Positions 11,420 to 23,702 of a DNA stretch of 64,000 bases are shown here, piece by piece (position 1 is the first letter of the stretch; each line of letters begins with the position of its first letter). A program made the position numbers and the translations under genes. The notes beneath the pieces were generated by a model. The model was given only the letters and a program-made list of their open reading frames with translations, ran no database searches and had not been told where the DNA came from. Source of the DNA: Sindora glabra (lineage: Eukaryota > Streptophyta > Magnoliopsida > Fabales > Fabaceae); assembly GCA_020226215.1 (NCBI GenBank), contig CM035235.1, positions 7,143,151 through 7,207,150 of the forward strand, given 5' to 3'.

Positions 11420-14400
11420 TTGAAACTATGGAGGTGCGAGAAAAATATTTTGCTAGTCAAATTAATACCCTATTGGAAGCTAATAATTTAGTAGTTTTGG
11501 CTTTACTAGAAATAAAGGTGAATAGTAGGGAAGCAAAAAATTTCTTCAAAAAGTTAGGCTTTGATAAACAAGAGTTAGCAAAGGGTGATAGGTTCTCATA
11601 AGGAATTAAGGTGGCATGGAAAAGTAATACAGTGAGGTTGGAGTTGATTATCTTTAATTTTCAATTCCTTCATTTTAAAGTTTTGCTAGATAGTGGTGAT
11701 AGTTGATTCTTATCCTTTGTGTATTTAGTTCCTAATCTAAATATGAAAAATGCCCTCTACAATAAGTTAAAGGACATTAGTATTAATATCTTAGCCTATT
11801 GGCTAATTGTTAAGGATATGAATGATGTAAGAAACCTAAGTCTAGCAAAAAGCTTCTCTTTTCAATGATAGAATCAATGCTTGCAATCTCTTAGATATTA
11901 ATTTTTAGGGAAGTAAATTTACTTGGAAAGGTCTTAAGCTTTTTAATTTTAATAAGCTATTTGAAAAATTAGATAGAACTTTATGTAATGCAGATTGGCA
12001 TCTTAGATTTAATGATGCATTTGTGAAGACTTTACCAAAGATTGAATTAGATTACCATCCTCTTCTTATCATCTTATATGATTTTGTAAGAGATAAAGAA
12101 AATAGACCCTTTCATTTTGAAGCAATGTGGTTTAACTATGAAAAACTTCAATAGTTCTTGGCATCTGAATGGAAAAATAGCTTTAATATTATGAATGATC
12201 TAAAAGATTTCATTCTAATCCTTAACAAATGGAATAAAAATATGTTTAGCTATATTTATAAAAATAAAAAATTATTATTATCCAAAATTACTGGAGTTCA
12301 AAGAGCTTTAGAAAAATATTTTAATCCTTATTTTAATAAATTACATGCCAAGTTGCAGCAATAATTGGATTAAATTCCATTTGAGGAGAATGTTTTATGG
12401 CATTAAAAATCACAATCTACTTGGATTTCTTAAGAGGATCAAAATATAAACTATTATGATATAAAGACCATTGTTTGAAGGAATAGAAATAAAATTAAAA
12501 TGTTGTAGAATGTCTAAGGAGAGCGAATTAAAGACAAGTAAGCTTTTGAATTGCTCATTTATGGCTTTTTCTAGAATTTATTTATAAATGAGAATGATGA
12601 ATCTATTTTAGTTACTATCTTCTCTTACACCTAATTAAATGTTAGTCAAAATTGCTCCTTTTGTTCTCTAGTTAATCTGAGAAAGGTTCAATAAACATTA
12701 TTTGATATTGGTTTTAAAACTATGAGAGAAGATAGCTTTCTAGCTATTTTTACTAGAAAAATTGGTGGTTAGTGGAAAAAAAAGTTTTCTATTTTGTAAG
12801 GGATGTTTATCAAGGCCATGATCTTTAAGATGTTAATAAAATTTTGGTTTATCTTATTCCAAAAGTTAATAAGCTTGAGTTTGTTAATCAATTTAGACCT
12901 ATATCTCAATGTAATATAGTTTATAAATGTATCACCAAGATTATTGTGAAAAAATTAAGAATATTTCTATTGAATCTTATTTCTCCTTATCAGGCCAGTT
13001 TTGTTCTGGATCATTGTATTCAAAACAATATTGTTATAGTTAAAGAATTATTCCATTTATAATGAAAATAAAGGGAAGAACTGGTTTCTTTTCCATCAAG
13101 TTGGATTTAAAAAAAAAACATATGATAGATTAAAGTAAGGATTTATCAAAAAGATTATAGACCAGATCAATATGAATACTGATATTTTTTATCTCTTTAT
13201 GCACAATATGCTTTTTGCCTATTTTAATGTTTTATAGAATGGAAACAAAATAAGGGAATTTAAACTTTCAAAAGGATTAAGACAAGGGGATCCTCTGTCC
13301 TCTTATCTCTTTATGCTTTGTATGGATAAACTATCCCATATTATTTGTGAAGTAGTGGAAAAAGAAGGTTGGAAACATCTCAAAATAGGAAAAAAAAGAA
13401 CTAGTATTTCTCACCTCATGTTTGCTAACTCTTTCTCTTTGGAGAGGCTTCTATTTAGGATATCAATAAAGTAATGGATTATCTTAACAAATTTTTTAGT
13501 ATATCTAGACAATACATGAATCAAGCCAAAACATAATCTTTTTCTTTAAGAATGTTAATAATGAGTTAAAAAAGGCATTGTTACTAAAAATGGTTTCTCA
13601 GTTACAAATGATTTGGGTTTATATTTAAATGTACTTATTATTCATAAAAAAGTAAATAGACATACCTTTTCTCATTTAGTGTCAAAGATCCAAAATAAGC
13701 TAGCTCAATGGAAAAGACATTGTCTATCAATGACAGGAAGGGTGACTTTAATTTATTTAGTTCTTAATGTTATCCTCACATACACTATGATGTCTATCAC
13801 TTTAGTTGAGTTCGAATTTCTCTCGAGCTAAATTAATAAGTTATCTTACTATTCCTATCCTAACTTAGTCCTTACCTATCCTTCCTTAGTTGCCTTAAAA
13901 GATTTAGAATCTTAATGATTCATTGGATTGGATGGCGAATGAACTAAAGATAAATCTATTTATTTTGAGAAGTCTCAACCTTGAATGAGATTGATAAATT
14001 GCAATATTGTTTTATATAGGAGCATGATATTACTAAAAGAATATTAGATTTTATTGCTTAGGAAGTTATCTACAAAACTAAGACACTAGATGGTCTAGGT
14101 ATTTGGAACTTAAAATTAATGAATAATGCTTGCTTAATAAAACTTTTTTAAAGGATTTATACTGAAGGGATGAACTTTAGATATTAGTATTAAAAAATAA
14201 ATATTTAAAAGGTGACAAGTGGTGTGAAGTTATCAAAGCTCGAGATGTAGATTCTTATTTATGGAAGAACCTTGCTAAGGTATGGCCTTTGTTGCTCCAG
14301 AATACTTTTAGAAATATTGAAAATGGACAGTCTACCTTATTTTAGAGTGATAATTGGCTTAGAGACTTTTCTTTCTTAAATAAAACTACTTGCCCTATCC

Positions 14401-15480
14401 TGTACTCTCATTTATAGTATCTAATTTCAAGGCATGTTAAAAATATGGAATATGGGATTTAGAGTTATTGTCTTGTTGGCTTTCCCATGAAATGATCTTA
14501 GCCGTTACTACCTTCCCCTGTCCCAATAGTGGTCATGGCCAAGATAATATAGTTTGGCTTGGAAAGTCTCAAGGTTATTTCAACATTAAGTTTGTGTATG
14601 CTTTTCTTGGTAAGCAATAGTTACAGGTTTCTCGTTTGATATAAAAGAAAATCTAGGCATTGAAAGTTCTAACTTATGTGCATTTTTTTAATTTAAAAAT
14701 GCATTTATAATGGAATCATGGTGAATTAAAATAGAGTTGCTTATGGTATAGATCTAGCTTGCTATAGTTTATGCCATGCCGAAATGGAGGATATTCTTCA
14801 TGCATTGAGGGATTGCTTCCATGTTAAAAACATCTAGTTTAATCTTTTGCACACTAGCAAATAGAGCTTATTTTTAAAGCTGAACAAAATAGATTGGTTT
14901 TTAAAAAAATTGATGAACCAAGTGGGTAAGAAAGGTGACAATGACTGGTTTATCTTATGAAGCTTGACTATTTGGTGGATTTAGTGCTTGAGGAATGATT
15001 TTATATTTAATGAAAGACCTTTTAAGGAAAATAGCTCAGACTTTGTCTTAACTTGCGTGAATAGCATTCAAAATAATTATGTATTTGTGGATAGTAACAT
15101 TATGTAACCCATAATTAGATCTTATAATATTTTTTCAATTTTGCCACCTTGTGGTTAGGTGAAGATTAATATTAGTGGTGCTTCAAAATCTAATTTGGGT
15201 TTGGCTAGTTGTGGTGGTCTCATTTGCTTGGAGGATAATAAATGGTTAAGGAGTTTCTTTTGTAACCTTGGCATTTGTTCTTCTTTGGCTGTAAAGCTTT
15301 AGGGGGCTTTCTATAGTCTGACTATGGCATGATAATTCAAATATGACAAGGTTACTTTGGAATTGGATTCTTAGCAATTAGTCACTATTCTTTCTAAAAA
15401 GGATCATTCTTCTTCTCCTTATAGTTCCTTAGTAGTTATGCAATGATCTCCTTAGATGTAATTGGAAGGTTCTAATCATT
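11420..15480 (+). pseudogene. LINE ORF2 relic (endonuclease, reverse transcriptase, RNase H)
   Basis: Endonuclease remains include LVVLALLEIKVNSREA (about 11490-11540), matching the ETK-type strand of APE-like nucleases with T replaced by I. The pre-RT region has LILNKWNKNMFSYIYKNKK (about 12218-12275). The RT has RPISQCNIVYKCITKI (about 12895-12945), SPYQASFV, and GLRQGDPLSSYLF (about 13273-13312). The usual F/Y-A-D-D catalytic motif reads FANS at 13421-13432, so both metal-binding aspartates are gone. RNase H is visible as VKINISGASKSNLGLASCGG (about 15160-15220), where the usual NVDGA has lost its aspartate. Many stops interrupt the frame. This is a dead copy. Confidence 0.8.
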
Positions 15481-15599
15481 CATTTCTATTGCGAAGGTGT
15501 CATGACTTAAGCTCGATTGTGACTAACATGGATTCCACTATTTTGTTTCCACTAGTTTTGACACTGTTTATACTAATTTTATCCAATGAAAATCTTCTT

Positions 15600-17650
15600 A
15601 TTTTTGTGGAAACTTAAATTATAGTTTAAATTTTTGTAAAAAATAAGAGAAAATTTTCCTTATTTTTGGATATTTTTCAAGGGTCACATGCCCTAAATTA
15701 TAAAACCTATATTCTTTACCAATACAATAATAACACAAATACACGTAATACTATACAACCTTAAAACATATAAATAGCTAAATAATTCAACACATCAAAT
15801 GCTGAATTAACATAATCTTTATCTTTATCTTGAACTTAATCCAATTGTCAAAATCTTCTAACCAAGCTATCTTTAATTCTCCATAGATGCAAAAAAGTTA
15901 AAATATATTTATCTTAACCTGAAAACATTAGAAATAAAAAGAAATAAGTTACTAGAACTCAATGAGCATATATCTACCACAACCATATTTAAAATCTATT
16001 ATATAGAATGATCAAATGTTAAATAAATCTTAAAATATAACATAATTGGGAACCAAATTCCTAGATCTTTGTAACTCACAATACAAATTTCCTTGTTGAC
16101 ATTACTTACCTATACATATTTAGACTTTCTATTTCATATCATAATTTATAATCATCACTATCATTCAATTTACATAATATCCCTACCAAGTCATATGAAT
16201 AACCCTTTTTGGGTGATCATCTGATTTCTAAATAGCCAACAAAGCACAATAATAATCAAGTAGAGGTATCCAAATTACTTAANNNNNNNNNNNNNNNNNN
16301 NNNNNNNNNNNNNNNNNNNNNNNNNNNNNNNNNNNNNNNNNNNNNNNNNNNNNNNNNNNNNNNNNNNNNNNNNNNNNNNNNNTTAGCATCTCAAGAAATG
16401 AACCAAACTAATGTAACAAAAACTAAGACCTTACTTATACAAAAACAAAAAGAAACATACAATAAAGGATAAACACACAATAAAAAATATTCCTTAACTT
16501 TTGGTAGTTTCAATTCAGTTCTCCAAACTAAAAAGGAAAACAGAACTAAATATTACACATGATGAACATAATATGAAAAAAATGATTAAAATAAGAAATA
16601 AAGGAAAGACAAACTTACTTTAAGAAGACCTGAGAAACAAATATCATGGACAACTCAAGCACCCAATTAAGGATGCTTAAGAAATAATTACATTATCAAA
16701 CCATATTCAAAATAAGAAACAAAGTTCAAAAGACTGAATAAACATAAACAACAATAATATTTTCCTTAACCTTTACTATAAGAAATGAGACAACATGCAA
16801 AGCATATCAAATATCAAACAAATAGATATACTAAACATGAACATTATCCTTAAAGTATAAATAACTACGAAACTAAAATGTATGAAAGTGTTATACAAAA
16901 ACAAAATAAATAAACAACAAATAGTAAAAAAGGAATGGTAAAGCAAAGCTAAATCATTTTTATGAACAAAAGGAAAGAGAGCTTACTTGAAAACTAGAAA
17001 TGATGGAGAATAACCAAGAAATGGAACACAACTTAAATAGAATAGAGTATAAGGAAAACAAGTCTAATGTAAAGAAATTAGAGAAATAGAGCAAAAAAAT
17101 AATATAATATTCATTCTAGTTTCAAATTAAAAACACACTTTCATGTTTTATAAAATGAAGAGAAAAAAATTACGTATTCATTAGAGTAATAAGATACTCT
17201 AAACAACAAAGATTAAGAATCCATATTTAATCCAATAAATCAAATTAGGGTTTATTAAAACAATGAAAATTAATTTAATTAGATTAAATTAGGGTTTATG
17301 AAGTTTAGGTTAGCCAAAAAATCTTGCTTTATCATCAAAACGTCTTTCTCAAATGTAATTAGGGTTTCTTGAATTAAGGATTTGAAGTTCAAAAAGAAGA
17401 AAATTAATCTAGACAAAAACCAAAATCAAACAAATCAAATAATTGGAAAGGGAAATTAAATGGATAGATAGGTATATTAACATAAGAGACAACAAATAAT
17501 TACAAAAATAGCATGTTCATAGAAAAATCAAGATAAGTAATGCTAATGAATCACAAAATAACGAAAAATCAAATAAAGTGGGCCCATTCTAAGGTGCTCC
17601 AGAGGTCTAGAAACCTTGGGTAATGTGGAAAAATATTAGTTATTAGATTG
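15600..17650 (-). repeat. Degenerate repeat block, possibly an LTR-retrotransposon remnant, interrupted by an assembly gap
   Basis: No coding frame is visible. The block is A/C-rich on the plus strand and T/G-rich on the minus strand. It contains recurring phrases such as GGAAAGA(C/G)A(A/G)(A/G)CTTACTT (near 16605 and 16975) and repeated TTAGGGTTTA / TTAGGGTTTC words (17240-17370). This resembles LTR or leader DNA of a minus-strand retroelement. The low end contains GGGTCACATGCCCTAA (about 15681). Without paired LTRs the assignment is weak. Confidence 0.25.
16283..16382. other. Assembly gap (100 N)
   Basis: Exactly 100 consecutive N. A round 100-base gap is usually a placeholder of unknown true size, so distances across it should not be trusted. 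Confidence 1.
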
Positions 17651-18827
17651 TCATTATATCATCTCAGCCATTTTTAAAAAAAATCAATATTTGTTGTAGT
17701 GGAAAATTATTATTTAGGACATTAGGTTTGGGAAATAGTATATTGACAAACATGTACAGATGCATTATTTTTGCTAATTGTGCTATGACATAAAAGGATA
17801 AGGCTTTCTTTTGCAAAATAGAATAAAATGAATATGAGTAGCTTCAATGAATTAGTATTTATAGGTTCAGTTTTAGGGTAATGTATTTATTATTGATGAG
17901 TAATTATTAATATAAGAATAATATATATGCGCAAGAACAATGAACATATTTTAAATTTTTTTAAAAAATATTGAAATCTACTTAATTAATTTATCATGTT
18001 TATTTTATAATCATGTATTTAAATTTGTAATAATATATTTTTTAAATGTAATATAAGAATTTAAAATAAAATATTTATCCTACTCGATAATAATGATATC
18101 TAAATTGCAAATATAAGGAGTAAATAAAAAAAAAAAAAAATATATTCATTTGTAAAATAATTTATTCAATTATTATGGATAACTAAGTTTTTAAGTTATC
18201 ATTTGTCAACATATTTGTAATATTTTCTAATTTATACTATAAGATAATATTACTATTTAAATTACGAAAGAAAAATATGAAATAGAACAAATTTGAAACA
18301 AAAAGATAAAAATAAATGAAAAAGTGCATAAGTTGTAAAACTTGATAAAATCTAAATTGATTTATATTTAATTTTGAATGTAACAATTAAGAAAATGATA
18401 TCAAAAAATATTTAAAACATTTAAATAAATAAATTTGTTTTTAATTTCAAAATATTTTTTAAAATAATAGAATATAACTAAAATTTCAATTATTAATTTC
18501 TATTTTAAAATTTTCACTTAATGAAAATATTTTATAATAAAATTAAACATATTATATCATATTTATATTATTTAATAATATTAGTTTTCAAATTGTAAAC
18601 ATACAATGAAACAACAAAGTTAGGGACAAAGAGCTTACATGAAAAACATACATTCCTACCATCTCTTTATATCTTAAAGTTGGGTCATTTTATGTTGATC
18701 CTAAGTCTGAAGTCATATTGATTGTAATTCATTAGCCACAAATTTATTAAAATTTATACCGATCCTACAAATTTATTAATTTAATATGTAATATAAAATT
18801 TTATTTATTTTCATTATCAAATTATCA

Positions 18828-18874
<47 letters not shown>

Positions 18875-20140
18875 AAATTATTATTTATTAGTTTTAACAA
18901 TTTAATAATGTAGAAAGAGGTCAAAAAAAGAAAAAATAAAAAAGTAAAGGAATTAGATAAAAATGAAACACAATAAATCAATTGTATAAAAAATTAAAAT
19001 ACATTAAAATTATAGATATAAATTTATTTAAATTGCACTGATTTTGTATATAAAAATATAGAGTAATAAATATAATATAACATAAATATAATGTAACATA
19101 TATTATATTATTGTTTATTTTTTATGTAATTATATATAAATTAATGTTATAGTATAACATACAAGCCATCCGTTGCTGATGGGAAAGAAATGTGACGTGG
19201 CAAGACAACTTATATCGGGTGGATCAGGTTTGGATAGCATCTGAAAGTAAGGCATTCTTGCAATTTTGCCAAATTAATTTTTACTATTAAAACTCTTTAT
19301 TTTACCGCTCATTTACTACGTAGCCTAGCAGCATTTCATCACATGTCTCGGGTTCCAAACCCGGGACTCCTCCAAATATACCGTAGCATGCACCTACAAA
19401 GAGAAGAAAAAGCAACACAAACTTATGGGCTGCATCACAAATTTACGATCCATTCAATGCGCGTAGGTTGTAACACAAAACAGATCAAAATCAAATAATA
19501 ACCATAAATTGGAGCAGATCTGGAGAATGAAATCGAAAACATAACAATTGAGAAAAAGGTGAGACGCGTTGGCTTGAAACAGCAACACGAGAGTACTCAC
19601 GACGCTAGAGCAGGAAAAGTTGACAGTGTAATATACAGTGCTTTTAATATAAAATGGGTATAGGGGCATTGACAATGAGTTGAATACCTAATTGAATATA
19701 TATTTTTTTAGAATCGATTTCATTTTATTTTAATAAAATTAATTTTAATTTATTTATAAAAAAATTATTATTTAATAATTTTATTAAAAATAATAATTTT
19801 AATTTATTTATAAATAAATTATTTTATTTGTAATATATTAAAAAATATATAAAAATTAATTAAAAAATAAATTTTGATAGTATCATAGTAAATATAATAT
19901 TAGAAAAATAATAAATTATTTATATAAATATATTTTTTAATTTAAATGAAATAAATTTTAGTAAAATCCTAATAAAATTGAATGAATTTAAAATTATAAT
20001 TAAAATAAAAATTAAAAATAAAATGAAATGAAATTTTCTTATATTTAAATTGAGATACCATATTAAAAAAGTTTATTTAAAAATGAAATGATGTCTTATT
20101 TTTTATCATGCCAAGAAGCTAATAATTTGGCTCAATCTAA
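17651..20140. other. AT-rich intergenic stretch with a small GC-richer island
   Basis: No supportable gene. A (TA)n tract lies at 18831-18866. An island at about 19165-19650 is richer in G/C and may be low-copy DNA. It includes GTGACGTGGCA (ACGT core, about 19191) and a short palindrome CTCGGGTTCCAAACCCGGGA (about 19347). A 73-codon minus-strand frame covers part of it but resembles no known family. Confidence 0.4.
18831..18866. repeat. (AT)n microsatellite
   Basis: Thirty-six bases of uninterrupted AT dinucleotides. Confidence 0.9.
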
Positions 20141-20562
20141 TGTAATTTTAAAGAGAAAAAAAGAAAATAAATACACAAATGAAACAAACCGCAAATTTGC
20201 GGGTCAGCTCGCAGGCCTGAGTAACCGCAAGGCGATTTGAGCTTTTATTAGACCGCTTAAAATATGAACCTATGCAAACTGATTTGTACGAGTTTAATCC
20301 TGCAAAAACGTGATCCATTTAAACCAACCACATTCATTTTGCTTTCGAGTACAAAACGGCGATTTTAAGCATGATGTGACAGCCACGTCAGTTTTGCGCA
20401 ACTTCCATACTCCCAACCGCCAGTCGCCGAACTTGAAGTCCATGACAGCCGCATAACGATTTCCAAGATCGGGACTCCCAAAATCCAGAAAATTCCAAAC
20501 TGGACCGTTCCGACTAAATAGAATTTAAAAAAAAATGACACATGGCAAATAGCTAGTGGCTA

Positions 20563-20590
20563 GAAGGTTCCAGAAGTCTGGAACGTCGAA
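20563..20590 (+). promoter_or_regulatory. Heat-shock-element array upstream of the PPPDE gene
   Basis: The sequence GAAGGTTCCAGAA (20563-20575) is a perfect three-unit HSE (alternating GAA/TTC with 2-bp spacers). It is followed by GAA at 20581-20583 and 20588-20590, for five GAA/TTC units in 28 bp. It lies about 900 bp upstream of the start codon but only about 150 bp upstream of the apparent 5' UTR exon. A CCACGTCA (ACGT core) is at about 20384. Binding by heat-shock factors is inferred from the motif only. Confidence 0.5.
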
Positions 20591-20689
20591 ACCGACCAAA
20601 ATAAACCGAGTCCTTGTATTAAATGGAAATCGACCCCCTACTATTTTGATCCGGAATTCATATGAGCTAAAAACACAAACAATAACAAA

Positions 20690-21483
20690 GTCTACGTACG
20701 ATCCCGTGCTTTGCTGCGTCTTAACTTCTTCGTTTGTGTCTCAGGTATCACTTCTTCTATCTCTATTTCATTGAAGACTTTGCACAATTCTCTGGTTTTT
20801 TTGATAGAAAGTTTATGACTTGTGAAGGTTTTCTATCTTCAATTGTCTATGTTTAAAGGGAATTCTTCAGTTATCCTTAATCTGGGAGATCGATTTTATG
20901 TTGGATGTGTAACTTATGAATTTGTTACTTTAGGTGCTGGGTTTTGACTCCCCCCCCCCTCCCTTTTTGGGCAAGCAAAAATCTAGTTAAATAATCATAA
21001 TTCATCTGAATTTTTAGTAGTTGTGTTTTGAAGCTGATGAGTTGATGCATGTATGGGATAATGCAGCTTTTAAGTTGTTTCTTGTATCCTTGTTCTTCTG
21101 TAGTTATTTTAGCCTAGGTGGTTTTACACTTGTACTGGGTTGTATTGTAGAAATATGGATCATCTCAATTTCTAAAAGAAAGTGACTATGTAAGTTTAGA
21201 AGAGAGATAGATATAGAAGTCTTTTTTTGTATTGATGGATTGATTACTTACTATAATTGTTTTTCCAACTGGAGGTAGTATCATATTTATGGTGTTGTTA
21301 ATTGGTCTGTTACTTGTTTATGCTTTCCACAATATAGATGTTTCTCTTTAATGGTTGTTTCCACAAACTATTATACTGAGCTTGAAATTCACTGACTGTC
21401 AGGTGATCCTGATCCATTGGCGGATTTACAACACTAATAACTGATATAAAGCAACTTATTTATCATACATCGGACAGCAACAG
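20690..21483 (+). other. Probable 5' UTR with an intron, PPPDE gene
   Basis: A non-coding first exon is suggested by CTCAG|GTATCACTTCTTC with a donor at 20745. A matching acceptor is ACTGACTGTCAG ending at 21402, about 80 bp before the ATG. The 658-bp interval is T-rich like an intron. The transcription start is unknown and 20690 is nominal. Confidence 0.45.
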
Positions 21484-23702
21484 ATGGCCGAGGTATTTGG
21501 GACTTTCAATCTGCCCACTCAAATCTTTGATATTTTCCCTTCACTTCATGCCTTGCAATTGATAGGATACTTGTCATGGGTTATTGGTTGCAGGATGGTC
21601 ACAGGGTTGCTCTAAATGTATATGACTTGAGCCAAGGACTTGCTAGACAGCTTTCCACAAATTTCTTGGGAAAGGCCATTGAGGGTATATGGTGAGTATA
21701 TCATTTTTGTCGTATTAAGATTAGCATCGCTTGGTATCTGAGATGGTTGGATTCATTATCTTCTATGAAACTAGATTCACTGGATGGCTTAGCTGTTAAC
21801 AGTGTGAAAATTATCTGTTATACTTGTGTAGAAATTAGATATTTATGAGATGAACTACTTATGAGTTGCTTTGAATTTTTGTTTGGTTGCATTTACACAG
21901 AAGTAAGAGCAGTAGAGCTTGATATTTTTATTTGAACAAAAGATTTCTGAAAAAACTGTAATAATTATGTTAAAGAATTCATTATAGGCCTACACATACA
22001 CACACACATATATATATATATGTATGTATGTATCTATGGATATGTGTGAGTGCGTGTGCGCGCGTGTGTGTGTGTATGTATGTATATAATTTTGAAAATT
22101 TGATGTCTTACTGACTTGCAATAATTTTTTTTCATATCCATTGTTTGGACCGAAGGCACACAGGAGTTGTCGTTTATGGTAATGAGTATTACTTTGGTGG
22201 AGGCATACAACATTCTTGGGCTGGATCGACACCATATGGAACACCAGTTAGAGTGGTATACTTGGGCGTAACACATGTACCCAAGGATGTCTTTGAAATG
22301 TACTTGCAGGAAATCAGTCCACGGTACACAGCTGAAACCTATAACTTGCTTACTCACAATTGCAACAACTTCAGCAATGAGGTTGCTCAGTTTTTGGTTG
22401 GTGCTACCATTCCTGAGTATATTTTACAGCTCCCTGACGAAGTTATGACCAGCCCGATGGGAGCTCTTGTATGTAAGTTTTCATTCACATCTGTTATTAC
22501 TTCCAATCCAAAATCATTCTTAGCTGTCTAATGCATTCGCCTATGGATTTTGATTATAATATGGTTTAATGTTTTCCCAAATAGAGGGGTGGGGGGGATG
22601 GTTTTTTGAGGCCCTTATGATATTCATATTCGTGCAAATAATTTATTTTGTAGTAATGTTAAATACACTTGTCTCCCAAATTATCACTCTATTGCATGCA
22701 CGCCACAATCTAACTTTCTTTTTTGGCCCTGCCTGAGTTCATATTTTGCCATATCTGTACTATGCAATGGCTTATACTTACTGTAAAGTGTAATAAACAT
22801 TTTTTTAGCTTTGATTGTCTATGATGGTACTTTCTAGGCATTTTCATCTGTAAATGCACTTTGGGGTGCTAGCATTTCATGGGTAGCAAATTAAGCTTAG
22901 ATTTCAATTACTTTTTCCTTTATCTCCAGTACTGTAAAGTGTGATAAACATTTTTTTAGCTTTGATTGCGTATAATAGTACTTTCTAGGCATTTTCATCT
23001 GTAAACGCACTTTAGGGTGCTAGCATTTCATGGGTAGCAAATTAAGCTTAGATTTCAATTACTTTTTCCTTTATCTGCAATATTTTTTTAATTAGTACTC
23101 TTTTAGGATGCTCGCTTTTCAAATTCCAAGCATGTTGTTGAAGAATGCCTCGATGGACTTGTAGAATTGATAGGCACTTCTAATAACCTTGGTTATTCAT
23201 TAGATCAATTTGTATTTGCATTGCTTGATGTCTTTTATCCTTTTCTACTTCCATTTTTGCAGTGCCTATGATACAGAATTTAGAGACAACATTGCGAGCC
23301 AATGCAGTTCCCCAAGTTCCTCAATTCAGATCTTCAATAGCACAGCCTTTACATCCTGCCTTGGTTAATACAGCAAAAACTTCAAGTACTCCTAAATCAT
23401 CCGTTGAGCTAAGTTCTACAAGAGTAGTTAACGATGAAGCCAAAGATCAGACATGTGATTCTAGCACACGGAGCAATGCAGTGCCATCACATGTAAAGCC
23501 AAGGGATGAACAGCTGAAGTCATCACTTAATGGGGTTGCCATAGATCCTCTTGGCGATGCTCGTAACAGAGTACAAGATGAGATTGTCAAGGAATTTGCT
23601 GCAATCATGGCGACTGGGTCAATGCGCGCTAGTGAGGCTGCTGCGCTTGCAACAAGGAGAGTTATGCAGAAATATGGGCAGACTGCTATGTCGCAGAGTT
23701 AG
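21484..23702 (+). CDS. PPPDE / DeSI-like thiol peptidase family protein (four coding exons, 287 aa)
   Basis: The exons are 21484-21492, 21594-21691, 22156-22472 and 23263-23702 (864 nt including TAG). The splice phases close exactly: ATA TG|G CAC and GTA T|TG CCT. The PPPDE papain-like fold spans about residues 8-140. The predicted catalytic pair is His37 in IWHTGVVVYGNEYYFGGG and Cys105 in LLTHNCNNFSNEVAQFL. Family members such as DeSI-1/2 are cysteine isopeptidases or deSUMOylases, or act on palmitoylated substrates; the substrate here is unknown. After a variable Ser/Pro/Gln linker (about 160-240) comes a conserved Ala-rich helical tail (EIVKEFAAIMATGSMRASEA). No signal peptide or membrane segment is seen, so it is probably cytosolic or nuclear. 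The start is the first ATG after the UTR intron. It converges on the transporter gene downstream. A homologue of this layout exists in Arabidopsis (AT3G07090-like, from memory). Confidence 0.92.
21991..22081. repeat. Alternating purine-pyrimidine tract in PPPDE intron
   Basis: Mixed (CA)n, (TA)n, (TATG)n, GCGTGTGCGCGCG and (TG)n runs sit about 75 bp before the exon 3 acceptor. Alternating purine/pyrimidine DNA of this kind is polymorphic and can adopt Z-form. An effect on splicing is only speculation. Confidence 0.85.
22781..23080 (+). repeat. 151-bp tandem duplication inside PPPDE intron
   Basis: Copy 1 is 22781-22931 and copy 2 is 22932-23080. Both contain CTGTAAAGTGT, CTTTCTAGGCATTTTCATCT, GGGTGCTAGCATTTCATGGG and CTTTTTCCTTTATCT. 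Only a few substitutions separate them. Copy 1 ends in CTCCAG and copy 2 in CTGCAA, so only copy 1 keeps an acceptor-like AG. Confidence 0.9.
23108..23220 (+). other. Exon-like island in PPPDE intron 3 (possible cryptic exon)
   Basis: After CTCTTTTAG the sequence opens as DARFSNSKHVVEECLDGLVE and stays open for about 50 codons, unlike the rest of the intron. Splicing it in after exon 3 in the observed phase would give T|GA, an immediate stop, so it cannot extend the main protein without another donor. It may be a poison exon, an exapted fragment or chance. Confidence 0.3.

Larger units (their letters stand above)
9640..15490 (+). mobile_element. Decayed L1-type LINE (non-LTR retrotransposon)
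   Basis: The plus strand carries, in the order of plant L1-type LINEs, a DUF4283-like ORF1 region (about 9950-10600), endonuclease (about 11420-11830), reverse transcriptase (about 12840-13480), a linker, and a C-terminal RNase H (about 15155-15330). Every domain is cut by stops and frameshifts, so the copy is a fossil. I cannot find unambiguous target-site duplications or a terminal poly(A), so both outer limits are approximate. The length of about 5.8 kb suggests a near full-length insertion. Confidence 0.85.

Noticed and set aside
19340..19372. CTCGGGTTCCAAACCCGGGA, reminiscent of a tRNA T-arm
   Set aside because: No acceptor, D or anticodon stems surround it; treated as a short palindrome only.
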